A DNA stretch of 64,000 nt from Halobacteriales archaeon QH_7_65_31. GTDB lineage: Archaea > Halobacteriota > Halobacteria > Halobacteriales > Haloarculaceae. Below are positions 56,133 through 64,000 of the stretch, piece after piece; the first letter of the stretch is position 1; the number at the start of each line of letters is the position of its first letter. The translations under genes and the position numbers were made by a program. The DNA is taken from the NCBI GenBank assembly GCA_003021785.1, contig PXQU01000003.1:1-64000 (forward strand), given 5' to 3'. The notes beneath the pieces are model-generated. The model saw only the letters and a program-made list of their open reading frames with translations. It searched no databases and had not been told where the DNA came from.

Positions 56133-57758
56133 TCACTCGTCGGTGATCGACTCCGAAGGGGTCTCGGCGGCTCGCTCAAGCAGCTCCTCGGGCGTTTCCG
56201 CGGGCGTCGAGCGTTCGCCGCCCCGCACGACGACGGCGTCCGATCGCTCGCTCGGAACGATCACCTTCTCGTGGTCGGCGACGCGCCACGCCGCCCGGTG
56301 GAGATCGCTCCCGGCGACGGGCGTCTCGATGACGAGCGGGTCGTAGACGTGACGGGCACAGGCGGCTCCGTACCCGGCCACGTCGGCCCCCATTCGGGTC
56401 GCCGCACCGGCGAACGCTTCGAGCGTCTCCCCCGCCAGCTCGCGGTAGCTGTCCTCGCCGGTCAGTACCGCGAGGTCGACGAGCGCGTTCGCGAGCTCGA
56501 CGTTCGCGTCGAGCGGACGAAGCGGCTGGTCGAGAAGCCCGACTCCCGCCTCCGGCCCGTCGAGAAACGCACCGTCGTCGGCCTGTCGGTCCCGCAGATC
56601 GGCGGCGATCTCACGGGCCGTGTCGAGATACGCCCGCTCGCCGGTCGCCTGCACCCCGGCAGTCAGCCCGAGCAGGACGCGCGCCCCGTCGAGCAGGAGA
56701 CCGGACTCGCTCTCCGGGTCGTCGTAGTGGGTGACGACGCCGTCATCAACGAGCGTGTCGGTGACGTGTTCGATTGCACGGCTCGCGTATGCCCGGCTCC
56801 GCTCGTCGTCGGTGTAGCCGGCGAATCGGAAGAGCGCGTCCGCCGCCAGCCCGTTCCGGTCGGCGTACACCGTCTCGTCGACGACCGGCGGCTCGGCTTC
56901 CTCGCGCTCCGCGGGACCGAGGGCGTAGTAGTCGCCGCCGGCCTGTGAGCCGGCGAACGCCTCGCCCGTCCAGAGATCGGTCGTCAGATACTCGACGGTC
57001 CCGCGGGCGGTGTCGCGGTAGGACTCGTCGCCGGTGTGGAGATAGCCGGTCGCGAACGCGCGCACGAGGGCGGCGTTCTCGTCTGTGAGCTTCTCGCGGT
57101 GGATATTCCCCGCCCAGTTCCGATTGGTCGCGTAGCGGTAGAAGCCGCCGGCGTAGGTGTCGTACAGGTGCGCCTGAATCGCCTGCAGGGTCCGGCTGGC
57201 TCGCTCGGTGTCGCGTTTCGCCGCGAACTCGACGGTGCGCGGGAGCGGGAACTTCGCGTCCGTCCCCCAGCCGCCGAACTCGTCGTCGAAGGCGGCGCCG
57301 CTCTGCTCGACGAAATGCGCCTCGATCTCGGCCGTCACCTCGCCGCGTGGCGGCTCGGGGTTCTGGAGCGCCCGCGGGACGCGACCGGCGTCCGCTCCTT
57401 TCTCGTCCCATGTCTTCCGCACGGTGTCGATCGCCCGCCGAAGCCCGTCCGGCGAGAGATAGCCCGCGCCGGTGATGAGCTTCCCCTCCGGGGTGCAGAA
57501 CACCGTCGACGGGAACCCCCCCATGTTGTACCGTTCGCGGACGCGCGGCTGGCGGTCCACGTCGATGCGGACGGGAACGAAGCGCTCCGTCAGATGCCCG
57601 GCGAGCCGCGGGTCGGCGTACGCTCCGCGGTCCATCTCGTCGCAGGCGACACACCACGACGCCGACAGCGACAGCAGTAGCGGCTTCGACTGCGCGCGCG
57701 CCTCGGCGAACGCCGCCTCCCCCCACTCGCGCCACTCCACGAGCGTCTCGTCTCTCAT
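56133..57758 (-). CDS. Thioredoxin-domain protein DUF255 (YyaL/SSP411-like)
   Basis: A 541-residue protein. The N-terminal ~110 residues form a thioredoxin-like domain with WCVACDEMDRGAYADPRLA (CxxC), PVRIDVDRQPRVRERYN and GGFPSTVFCTPEGK. The rest is an alpha/alpha-toroid region of the glycosidase-like type. The family (YyaL, SPATA20) is widespread but poorly understood; disulfide or carbohydrate-related functions have been suggested. ATG at 57758. Confidence 0.9.
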   Translation of the reverse strand: MRDETLVEWREWGEAAFAEARAQSKPLLLSLSASWCVACDEMDRGAYADPRLAGHLTERFVPVRIDVDRQPRVRERYNMGGFPSTVFCTPEGKLITGAGYLSPDGLRRAIDTVRKTWDEKGADAGRVPRALQNPEPPRGEVTAEIEAHFVEQSGAAFDDEFGGWGTDAKFPLPRTVEFAAKRDTERASRTLQAIQAHLYDTYAGGFYRYATNRNWAGNIHREKLTDENAALVRAFATGYLHTGDESYRDTARGTVEYLTTDLWTGEAFAGSQAGGDYYALGPAEREEAEPPVVDETVYADRNGLAADALFRFAGYTDDERSRAYASRAIEHVTDTLVDDGVVTHYDDPESESGLLLDGARVLLGLTAGVQATGERAYLDTAREIAADLRDRQADDGAFLDGPEAGVGLLDQPLRPLDANVELANALVDLAVLTGEDSYRELAGETLEAFAGAATRMGADVAGYGAACARHVYDPLVIETPVAGSDLHRAAWRVADHEKVIVPSERSDAVVVRGGERSTPAETPEELLERAAETPSESITDE

Positions 57759-57860
57759 TACCGCTACTCACGCGCCCACCGGCAAAGCGTCGGCGTTCCC
57801 GGAACGGTCCTCGACGCGACCGAACGGCACACCCAAACCCCTCCCGTCCGTAGCCGGCGT

Positions 57861-58175
57861 ATGGTCTCGGTCGCCGACGTCGTCGGACTGCTAATCATCC
57901 TCGGCGTGAACAGCGTCGTCGCGGCGCTGCTCACCCGCCTCTTTCGCGTGCAGCTCGACACCCAGTGGGGACCTATCGTCTACTCCACTCTGTTGACGCC
58001 GCTCGTGCTCGTGGTGCTCGTGCTGGTGATGGGCGGAGCCGGGCTCGGGCCGAATCTCGGGAGCGCGTCTACGGTCCTCGGGCTAACGGTCCTGATGCCG
58101 CTCGCGCTGGGGATGTCCTTCGACTACTTCTGGCAACCCGCACCCGAAGAGGTGGAGATTCCCGATACGTTATGA
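57861..58175 (+). CDS. Small haloarchaeal membrane protein, unknown function
   Basis: A 104-residue protein with three hydrophobic segments: [39 protein letters not shown] and [16 protein letters not shown]. It has a short charged tail with [13 protein letters not shown] do not recognise a named family. Its stop codon overlaps the start of the Nudix gene as ATGA, so the two are likely translated together. Confidence 0.72.
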   Translation: MVSVADVVGLLIILGVNSVVAALLTRLFRVQLDTQWGPIVYSTLLTPLVLVVLVLVMGGAGLGPNLGSASTVLGLTVLMPLALGMSFDYFWQPAPEEVEIPDTL

Positions 58176-58654
58176 ACGACGCTCCCAGAGCGACGCAGAC
58201 GCTACGGCTCTCGACCCAACGACTCGCCGATCTCGAACCGTGGGCGGTCGATGGTACGGGTCGGTCGGTGCTCGCACGCGTTCGTGATGGTGCTGACCGG
58301 CTCGCGCTCATCCGCAACGAGTGGTCGGACGGCTGGTTCCTCCCCGGCGGTGGCGTCGAACCCGGCGAGACGCTCCGCGAGGCGGCCGCACGCGAGATCA
58401 GCGAGGAGACGGGACTCGCTGCCGAGATACGGGCTCCGCTCGTCGTGCTCGATCAACGCTACTGCGACGAGCGCGGCGAGGAGTGGTTCACGAGCGACTG
58501 TGTCGTCTTCGACGCGCGCGCCGACGGCGAGATAGCGGCCCCCGAGACGCTCGGCGTCCACGACGACGAGATACGGGACGCCCGGTGGTTCGACTCGCTT
58601 CCGGCGGCGTTCCACGAGCGCGAGCTGCTGGCTCCGTATCTCACGGACGGCTGA
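58172..58654 (+). CDS. Nudix hydrolase
   Basis: A 160-residue Nudix hydrolase. The Nudix box spans about residues 61-83: [16 protein letters not shown] then SEETGL, matching GX5EX7REUXEEXGU. Nudix enzymes hydrolyse nucleoside diphosphates linked to other groups, which often makes them housecleaning enzymes; the substrate is unknown here. The ATG at 58172 overlaps the upstream stop codon. Confidence 0.9.
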   Translation: MNDAPRATQTLRLSTQRLADLEPWAVDGTGRSVLARVRDGADRLALIRNEWSDGWFLPGGGVEPGETLREAAAREISEETGLAAEIRAPLVVLDQRYCDERGEEWFTSDCVVFDARADGEIAAPETLGVHDDEIRDARWFDSLPAAFHERELLAPYLTDG

Positions 58655-58686
58655 AGACATTTACCGTCCGAGCGGCGACCGGTGAT

Positions 58687-59499
58687 ATGCGACGGCGTAC
58701 TGTTCTGACCGCGTGTGGCGTCGGTGTCGCCGGTCTCGCCGGCTGTACGGACGATACGAGGTCCCGGACGCGAACCGATAACCGAGCCGACCCACCCGCC
58801 ACGGCTACGACACCGACGCCGGAGCCGGCTGTCTCGGTGACGTTCGATAGCCTCCAACCGGCACGCGTCGCGCTCGACACGGATTATCTCTCTATCTCGG
58901 CCGCCGAGCGGCAACACCTCTTCGTCGCCGTCGAGAGCGAGGGCCGACTCGCTCGCGACGCGTTCGCGTTTCAGTTCGACGGGGAGACGTACGCGCCGCT
59001 CGAACCGCTCGCACGGGGGACGTATCGCGCCTACGGCGACGGCGCGTACGGCGAGGAGACGTCGAACGGCTGGCTCCTGTTCTCGCTCCCCGAACAGGGG
59101 GACGGCTCGACGGCGCGGCTCTCGTGGCCGGGCGGCGAGTGGACGCCCGACGAGTCGGTGCGCGCCAGACTTACCGCGCCGGAACCGCCGATGGCGGCGA
59201 CGGTTTCGATGCCCGAGCGGGCGGAGAACGGCTCGGCGTTCACGCTCTCGGTGGAGGTCACGAACGAGGGGGGTATCGGCGGGCGATTCGTCGCAGCCGT
59301 CAGCCGGTACGGGCCGCAGGTCGCGGCCACCCCCGTCGAACGCGTCTCGGCGTTCGTCCGTCCCGGTGAGAGCGTCACGCGGACGTACAGTCAGACGCTC
59401 CACGCTGACACCGACGACGTCGGCGACGGTGAGCCGGACGCGACGTACGAGTTTCAGTGGGTCGGCAGCGGAGCCGAGCGGAAGGTCGGGCTAACGTAA
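58687..59499 (+). CDS. Predicted Tat-exported lipoprotein
   Basis: A 270-residue exported protein. The N-terminus [20 protein letters not shown] has the twin-arginine pair and a lipobox-like LAGC, suggesting Tat export and lipid anchoring at Cys 20. A Thr/Pro-rich linker (about 25-50) precedes a beta-rich body with two Ig-like segments, such as [20 protein letters not shown]. No catalytic motif is evident. ATG at 58687. It overlaps tmk, which converges, by nine bases. Confidence 0.82.
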   Translation: MRRRTVLTACGVGVAGLAGCTDDTRSRTRTDNRADPPATATTPTPEPAVSVTFDSLQPARVALDTDYLSISAAERQHLFVAVESEGRLARDAFAFQFDGETYAPLEPLARGTYRAYGDGAYGEETSNGWLLFSLPEQGDGSTARLSWPGGEWTPDESVRARLTAPEPPMAATVSMPERAENGSAFTLSVEVTNEGGIGGRFVAAVSRYGPQVAATPVERVSAFVRPGESVTRTYSQTLHADTDDVGDGEPDATYEFQWVGSGAERKVGLT

Positions 59500-60069
59500 C
59501 GAGTCGAGCACGTCCTCGGCAGCGGCGATGACGGCTTCGGGCGACTGGCCGGCGTCGATCCGATGGAACCGCTCCGGCTCGCCGCGGATGAGCTGCTCGT
59601 AGTTGTCGTGGACCTCTGTGAGGAAGTCGGCGTGTTCGAGCTTGTTCGTCGCGCCGGCGCGTTCCGCACCGGTCTCGGGGTCGATATCGAAGTAGATGGT
59701 GGCGTCGGGCATCGTGCTGAAGGCGGTGTGGACGCCGCGGATGTACTCCATCGGGCGGGTTATCTCGCCGTCGAGGGCCGCGCCCTGATAGGCGATCCGG
59801 GAGTCGATGTAGCGGTCGGAGATGACGAGCTCGTCGTCGGCGAGCGCCGGCTCGATCACCCGCGAGAGGTGGTCCGCGTGATCGGCGACGAATAAGAACA
59901 GCTCCGCCAGCGAATCCGAGTCGGACGAGGAGATCGAGCGGTTGACGGCGTCGCCGTACCACGAGGCGGTCGGCTCGCGCGTCGTGCGGGCGTCGGGGTA
60001 GGCGTCCGAGAGGGCTTCGAGCACGGTCGTCTTCCCCGCGCCGTCGATCCCTTCGAGCGTGACGAGCAT
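59491..60069 (-). CDS. tmk: Thymidylate kinase
   Basis: A 192-residue kinase that converts dTMP to dTDP. The P-loop is GIDGAGKTT (residues 7-15), the DRY-type motif is in [17 protein letters not shown], and the lid region is in the last third. I chose ATG 60069 ([12 protein letters not shown]) over the upstream frame, because the P-loop normally sits this near the N-terminus and the longer frame crosses the divergent promoter. Confidence 0.95.
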   Translation of the reverse strand: MLVTLEGIDGAGKTTVLEALSDAYPDARTTREPTASWYGDAVNRSISSSDSDSLAELFLFVADHADHLSRVIEPALADDELVISDRYIDSRIAYQGAALDGEITRPMEYIRGVHTAFSTMPDATIYFDIDPETGAERAGATNKLEHADFLTEVHDNYEQLIRGEPERFHRIDAGQSPEAVIAAAEDVLDSLR

Positions 60070-60158
60070 ACTCGCCCGTCGGCGGCCCGACACATGAACA
60101 CCCGGGAACCGCGATCGTCGAAGCGAGTATTTAGGTTCCGCTCCGTATATGTGGGGGT

Positions 60159-61166
60159 ATGCACGTACTGGTAACTGGCGGAACCGGCTTCGTCGGCTCG
60201 TATCTCTGTGACACACTCGCGGCACGCGGCCACGAGGTGACCGCACTGGCGCGCAGTCCCGAGGAGGCCGACTTCGAGCACGACGTGGCGACGGTTCGAG
60301 GGGACGTGACGGAGTACGACTCCATCGAGCCGCATTTCGAGGGGACGGACTGCGTGGTTCAGCTGGTCGCGCTGTCGCCGCTGTTCAAACCGGACGGCGG
60401 CGACGAGGTGCATTTCGACGTGCATCTGCGCGGGACCGAAAACGCCGTCAAAGCAGCGGAGGCACACGACGTACCGCGGTTCGTCCAGCTGTCGGCGCTC
60501 GGCGCCGACCCGGACGGCCCGACGGCGTACATCAAATCGAAGGGCGAAGCCGAGGCCGCCGTCAAGCAGTCGACGCGTGACTGGGTGATCTACCGACCGT
60601 CGGTCGTCTTCGGCGACGGCGGCGAGTTCGTTCCGTTCACGCGGACGCTGGCGACCCCGTATCTGACGCCGCTCCCCGGCGCTGGAACGACGCGGTTCCA
60701 GCCCGTCTTCGTCGAGGAGCTGGTCGAGATGATCGCCGACGGCGTCGAGGGGACGACGACGGGACCGAACGCCGAGGACGACGACACTGACGACACCGAC
60801 GAGGATATCGTGCAGGCTACCGTCCGGATCGACGAGGACGGCGACTCCGCCGACGGCCCGCACACCGGTCGGACCTACGAGATCGGTGGCCCGGAGGAGC
60901 TGACGCTCGCCGAGGTGGCAGAGCTGGCGTGGGCGGCGAAGAACAAGCCGACCTCCGTGGTTCCCGTCCCGATGGCGCTGGCCGGGCTCGGACTCTCGGT
61001 GCTGGATCTGGTTCCCGGCGCGCCGATGGGGAGCGATCAGTACCGCTCGCTCAAGTTCGACAACACGACCGTCGACAACGGAATCGACGCGTTCGGCTGG
61101 GAGGCGTCACAGCTCACGACGCTCCAGTCGTATCTCGGCGTCGCCGACGCCGATCTCGACGGGTAA
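60159..61166 (+). CDS. NDUFA9-like atypical SDR (NAD-dependent epimerase/dehydratase)
   Basis: A 335-residue extended SDR with a Rossmann fold: [28 protein letters not shown], and [12 protein letters not shown] with [17 protein letters not shown], where the Tyr and Lys are spaced as in the catalytic site. This subgroup resembles the NDUFA9 accessory subunit of complex I. A low-complexity Asp/Thr stretch sits near residues 200-215. The exact role in haloarchaea is not settled. The TATTTAG upstream at 60128 is a good TATA box. Confidence 0.85.
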   Translation: MHVLVTGGTGFVGSYLCDTLAARGHEVTALARSPEEADFEHDVATVRGDVTEYDSIEPHFEGTDCVVQLVALSPLFKPDGGDEVHFDVHLRGTENAVKAAEAHDVPRFVQLSALGADPDGPTAYIKSKGEAEAAVKQSTRDWVIYRPSVVFGDGGEFVPFTRTLATPYLTPLPGAGTTRFQPVFVEELVEMIADGVEGTTTGPNAEDDDTDDTDEDIVQATVRIDEDGDSADGPHTGRTYEIGGPEELTLAEVAELAWAAKNKPTSVVPVPMALAGLGLSVLDLVPGAPMGSDQYRSLKFDNTTVDNGIDAFGWEASQLTTLQSYLGVADADLDG

Positions 61167-61219
61167 TTATCGGAGACGACGGGACGGATCGGCGTCGGCT
61201 CCGCAGCGTCGCTCTCGGG

Positions 61220-61232
61220 CGAAAGCTTATCA
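61220..61232 (+). promoter_or_regulatory. Candidate BRE/TATA upstream of cetZ
   Basis: CGAAAGCTTATCA combines a BRE-like CGAAA with a TTATC stretch about 30-40 bp before the ATG at 61262, the right distance for a cetZ promoter. This is inference. Confidence 0.4.
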
Positions 61233-61261
61233 TGCGCGCGAGTCCGCGTATAGCCAAGAGA

Positions 61262-62437
61262 ATGAAACTCGCAATGATTGGCTTCGGGCAAGCCGGCGGG
61301 AAAGTACTCGACAAGTTCCTCGAGTACGACAAGCGATCCGGCAGCGAGATCGTCCGGGCGGCGGTCGCCGTCAACAGTGCGAAGGCCGACCTCATGGGTC
61401 TCGAACACATCCCGGAGCAGAACCGCGTCCTCATCGGACAGGCTCGCGTGAAGGGCCATGGTGTCGGGGCCGACAACGAGCTTGGCGCCGAGATCGCAGA
61501 GGAGGACATCGACGAGATCCAGAGCGCCATCGACTCGATTCCGGTCCACGAGGTCGACGCGTTCCTCGTGCTCACGGGGCTCGGTGGCGGGACCGGCTCC
61601 GGCGGTGCACCCGTGCTCTCGAAGCATCTCCAGCGCATCTACACCGAGCCGGTGTACGGGCTCGGCATCCTGCCGAGTCAGGACGAAGGCGGTATCTACA
61701 CGCTCAACGCCGCCCGCTCGTTTCAGACGTTCGTCCGCGAGGTTGACAACCTCATGGTGTTCGACAACGACGCATGGCGGAAGACCGGCCAGTCGGTCGA
61801 GAGCGGCTACGACGAAATCAACGAGGAGATCGTCAGACGGTTCGGCATCCTCTTTGGAGCCGGTGAGATCGAGCCGGGCGGTGAGGTCGGCGAGTCGGTC
61901 GTCGACTCCTCGGAGATCATCAACACGCTGTCGGGCGGTGGCGTCTCGACCGTCGGCTACGCCGCAGAGGAGATCGAACAGGACTCCTCGGGGGGGCTAC
62001 TCTCCCGGTTCAAAGGCGGTGGCGAGGACGAGCTCGACGTCGCGAACACCACGAACCGCATCACGTCGCTCGTTCGGAAAGCCGCACTCGGACGGCTCAC
62101 GCTCCCGTGTGAGATCGACGGCACGGAGCGGGCGTTGCTCGTGATGTCCGGGCCGCCGAAGTACCTGAATCGGAAGGGGATAGAGCGGGGGCGGAAATGG
62201 CTCGAAGACCAGACCGGATCGATGGAGGTGCGAGGGGGCGATTACCCCGTTTCGGAGTCCGGCTTCGTCGCAGGTGTCATCCTGCTGTCAGGGGTGACGG
62301 ATGTGCCACGCATCAAGGAGCTCCAGCAGGTCGCGATCGAGGCACAGGACAACATCGAGGAGATCCGCAACGAGAGCGAAGAGAATTTACACGGACTCGT
62401 CGAAGACGACGAAGATGAGCTTGAGCCGCTGTTCTAG
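61262..62437 (+). CDS. cetZ: CetZ tubulin-like cytoskeletal protein
   Basis: A 391-residue tubulin/FtsZ-superfamily GTPase of the CetZ group, which controls cell shape and motility in haloarchaea. The start, KLAMIGFGQAGGKVLDKFLE, and the tubulin signature LGGGTGSGGAPVL (about 108-120) bind GTP, and the acidic tail ends DEDELEPLF. Synteny with cofC and cofG just downstream suggests the CetZ1-type gene. ATG at 61262. The last 23 bp overlap the next gene. Confidence 0.93.
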   Translation: MKLAMIGFGQAGGKVLDKFLEYDKRSGSEIVRAAVAVNSAKADLMGLEHIPEQNRVLIGQARVKGHGVGADNELGAEIAEEDIDEIQSAIDSIPVHEVDAFLVLTGLGGGTGSGGAPVLSKHLQRIYTEPVYGLGILPSQDEGGIYTLNAARSFQTFVREVDNLMVFDNDAWRKTGQSVESGYDEINEEIVRRFGILFGAGEIEPGGEVGESVVDSSEIINTLSGGGVSTVGYAAEEIEQDSSGGLLSRFKGGGEDELDVANTTNRITSLVRKAALGRLTLPCEIDGTERALLVMSGPPKYLNRKGIERGRKWLEDQTGSMEVRGGDYPVSESGFVAGVILLSGVTDVPRIKELQQVAIEAQDNIEEIRNESEENLHGLVEDDEDELEPLF

Positions 62438-63194
62438 TGCGGTCGTCGTCGCGCTCGTTGTACTGTCCGTCGCTGTCGGTGCGGTCGCGGCGGTCGAGAC
62501 CACGAGCGACGGCGTCCCACAGGAGTCCGAGGTCGGCAGTGAGGTAACGGCCACCTACACGTTCACCGAACTGTACACCGAGTACGAGTCGTGGACGCTC
62601 TCCGGGGAGACGAATCTCACGAGCGTCACGTGGACGGTGACGAAGTACAATCAGGCCGGCAACCAGATCGCCCAACAGTCGTACGACGGACGCGAGTTCG
62701 ACGCGCAGATCGATATCGACTCCGGCTCCGAGGAGACGAACCGCGTCACCGTCGAGATACAGGGCGTGACCCCCGAGGTGGACACGTTCCAGTTCGATCC
62801 AGCACAGACGTACACGCTCTCGCGGTTCCAGCTCGTCCGCTCCGGCGGAACGAGTCAGAGCCTCTCCAGCACCTCCGTCCACCACTTCACGACCGACTCG
62901 AAGGACGCCCGTGAGGCGATCGAAGCGGCACAGGCCACGATCGACGAGACCGGCGGCAGCAGCGAGGCAGCGGCCACCCTCGATGACGCGATCGAGGCGT
63001 ACAACGGTGAGGAGTTCGGCTCTGCCGTGACGTTCGCTAACAACGCTCAACAGCAGGCCGAGCAGGATCAGAGCACCGAGACCCGTAACCGGCTTATCCT
63101 CTACGCGATCGGTGGACTCGTCGTCGTCGGGCTGCTCGTCGGTGGCGTCTTCTACTGGCGCTCCCAGCAGGACAGCTACGACAAGCTCGGATAG
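62415..63194 (+). CDS. Exported single-span membrane protein overlapping cetZ
   Basis: A 259-residue protein with an N-terminal signal sequence (AVVVALVVLSVAVGAVAA), a beta-rich extracellular region with TATYTFTELYTEYESWTLSG, a helical, Gln/Glu-rich stretch (about 165-225), and a C-terminal membrane helix (LILYAIGGLVVVGLLVGGVF). It therefore spans the membrane once, with a large domain outside. The ATG at 62415 overlaps the cetZ end by 23 bp in another frame, suggesting joint expression. The function is unknown. Confidence 0.8.
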   Translation: MSLSRCSSAVVVALVVLSVAVGAVAAVETTSDGVPQESEVGSEVTATYTFTELYTEYESWTLSGETNLTSVTWTVTKYNQAGNQIAQQSYDGREFDAQIDIDSGSEETNRVTVEIQGVTPEVDTFQFDPAQTYTLSRFQLVRSGGTSQSLSSTSVHHFTTDSKDAREAIEAAQATIDETGGSSEAAATLDDAIEAYNGEEFGSAVTFANNAQQQAEQDQSTETRNRLILYAIGGLVVVGLLVGGVFYWRSQQDSYDKLG

Positions 63195-63803
63195 ATGCGC
63201 GTGCTCGTCCCGTTCGGGGCGAGAGACCCCAAGAGCCGTCTCGCGCCCGTCTTTTCGACTACCGAGCGCCGTGCCCTCGCCGAGACGATGCTTGCAGACG
63301 TGCTCGCGGCGCTGTCCGATCACGAGCCGGTCGTCGTCGCCAACGCACCGGTCGAGACGCCCGTCCCGACACACGTCGACGATCGCCCCCTCACGGCGGC
63401 GGTGAACGCACGGCTCACCGGCGAGCCGACGGCGATCGTGATGGCGGACCTTCCGCTCATCAGTAGCGAGACGATCACACGGCTCCTCGCGACCGACTCT
63501 GACGTGGTCATCGCACCCGGACTCGGCGGCGGAACCAACGCACTCGTCGTGCGCGATCCGGCGTTCGAGACCGACTATCACGGCGTCTCGATCCGGGACC
63601 ACCGCGAGACGGCGCGAGCGATCGGTGCGACCGTCGCGACCGTCGACTCCTACCGACTCGGGATCGATGTCGACGAGCCGGCCGATCTCGTCGAGGTGCT
63701 GTTACACGGCACTGGAGACACCGCGCGGTGGCTCCGCGAACACGACGGATGGATCGAGACGACGGACGGACGGACGAGGTTTCGTCGGGAATCGTCGGGC
63801 TAA
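63195..63803 (+). CDS. cofC: 2-phospho-L-lactate guanylyltransferase CofC
   Basis: A 202-residue nucleotidyltransferase that activates phospholactate or a related acid with GTP for coenzyme F420 synthesis. The start, RVLVPFGARDPKSRLAPVFS, with the Lys-Ser-Arg-Leu-like motif, MADLPLISSETITRLL and APGLGGGTNALVV are family blocks. It begins directly after the upstream stop codon and precedes cofG, so F420 genes are grouped here. Confidence 0.93.
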   Translation: MRVLVPFGARDPKSRLAPVFSTTERRALAETMLADVLAALSDHEPVVVANAPVETPVPTHVDDRPLTAAVNARLTGEPTAIVMADLPLISSETITRLLATDSDVVIAPGLGGGTNALVVRDPAFETDYHGVSIRDHRETARAIGATVATVDSYRLGIDVDEPADLVEVLLHGTGDTARWLREHDGWIETTDGRTRFRRESSG

Positions 63804-63876
63804 GCTATCTCGATATTTGCTCCGGCGTTCGGACCGCATCCCCACACTTTTGCCGACAGAGCCGTTGTGCTCTGTC

Positions 63877-64000
63877 GTGATTTCCGGGCTTGACGAGTAC
63901 GACGTGCAGGTCGATATCGATCCGTCGGCGGTCGATGCCCTGCTCGCGACGACACCCGACGATGTCGCTGCCGCGGACGAACTCACGTTCGCACGCAACG
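63877..64000 (+). CDS. cofG: CofG, FO synthase subunit 1 (N-terminus only)
   Basis: The window ends inside this gene; 41 codons are visible from GTG 63877. The start reads ISGLDEYDVQVDIDPSAV and reaches ADELTFARN, which matches the N-terminus of haloarchaeal CofG, a radical SAM enzyme that makes the deazaflavin FO of F420 with CofH. The radical-SAM cysteines lie beyond the window edge, so the assignment rests on the N-terminal match and the neighbouring cofC. Confidence 0.75.
   Translation, partial: MISGLDEYDVQVDIDPSAVDALLATTPDDVAAADELTFARN

Overview
The window looks like chromosomal DNA of a halophilic archaeon (class Halobacteria). The coding sequence is GC-rich and the proteins are strongly acidic. 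Many genes start at GTG or directly behind a TATA-like box with little or no leader. The gene set is diagnostic: CetZ, GGGP synthase, pantoate kinase with phosphopantothenate synthetase, Thi4 with an HTH-ThiN regulator, MptA, CofC/CofG, archaeal prefoldin, Rpo12, eL43, TruD and Pth2. I cannot name the species.

Layout. (1) 105-5387 is a very large CRISPR array of 81 repeats and 80 spacers, counted by eye. A short leader follows (5388-5484), then a complete subtype I-B cas operon on the minus strand: cas6-cas8b-cas7-cas5-cas3-cas4-cas1-cas2, 5485-14657. The operon reads towards the array, so the leader-proximal (newest) end of the array is at 5387 and the oldest end at 105. (2) 14761-21101 holds housekeeping genes: a fused siroheme decarboxylase, a peroxiredoxin, a TrpD2-like protein, acetyl-CoA synthetase, a cyclophilin, FxsA and tRNA-Ile(GAT). 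(3) 21400-23840 is an AT-richer island next to the tRNA gene. It encodes an adenine DNA methyltransferase, a SacI-family restriction endonuclease and a small winged-helix protein. (4) 23950-35200 carries membrane and conserved proteins, RNase HI, Pth2, Dcd, ThiR/Thi4, an aminotransferase and the archaeal CoA genes. (5) 35351-47714 carries aspS, GGGP synthase, GuaA subunit A, DUF2070, a compact translation/transcription cluster (prefoldin beta, Pcc1, Rpo12, eL43), truD and topA. (6) 47716-64000 carries HIT, HD, J-domain/ferredoxin, methionine aminopeptidase, a KaiC-like ATPase, NAD kinase, MptA, TrmB, Tmk, an NDUFA9-like protein, CetZ, and CofC with the start of CofG.

How the parts work together. 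Cas6 cuts the array transcript. Cas8b, Cas7 and Cas5 (possibly with a Cas11-like product translated from inside cas8b) form Cascade. Cas3 degrades the target, and Cas1, Cas2 and Cas4 add spacers. The repeats record the locus history: the base next to each spacer's 5' end changes in three blocks along the array, as expected if new repeats copy the leader-proximal repeat. The restriction-modification island is a second, separately acquired defence layer about 7 kb away.

The most interesting observations are the repeat blocks, a pair of near-identical spacers, the candidate internal Cas11 start, the SacI-type island with repeated GATATATC sites, and a 40-codon open frame wedged between dcd and thiR whose last six codons duplicate the end of dcd. 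I found no system that I can call wholly new. Coordinates and counts come from manual reading.
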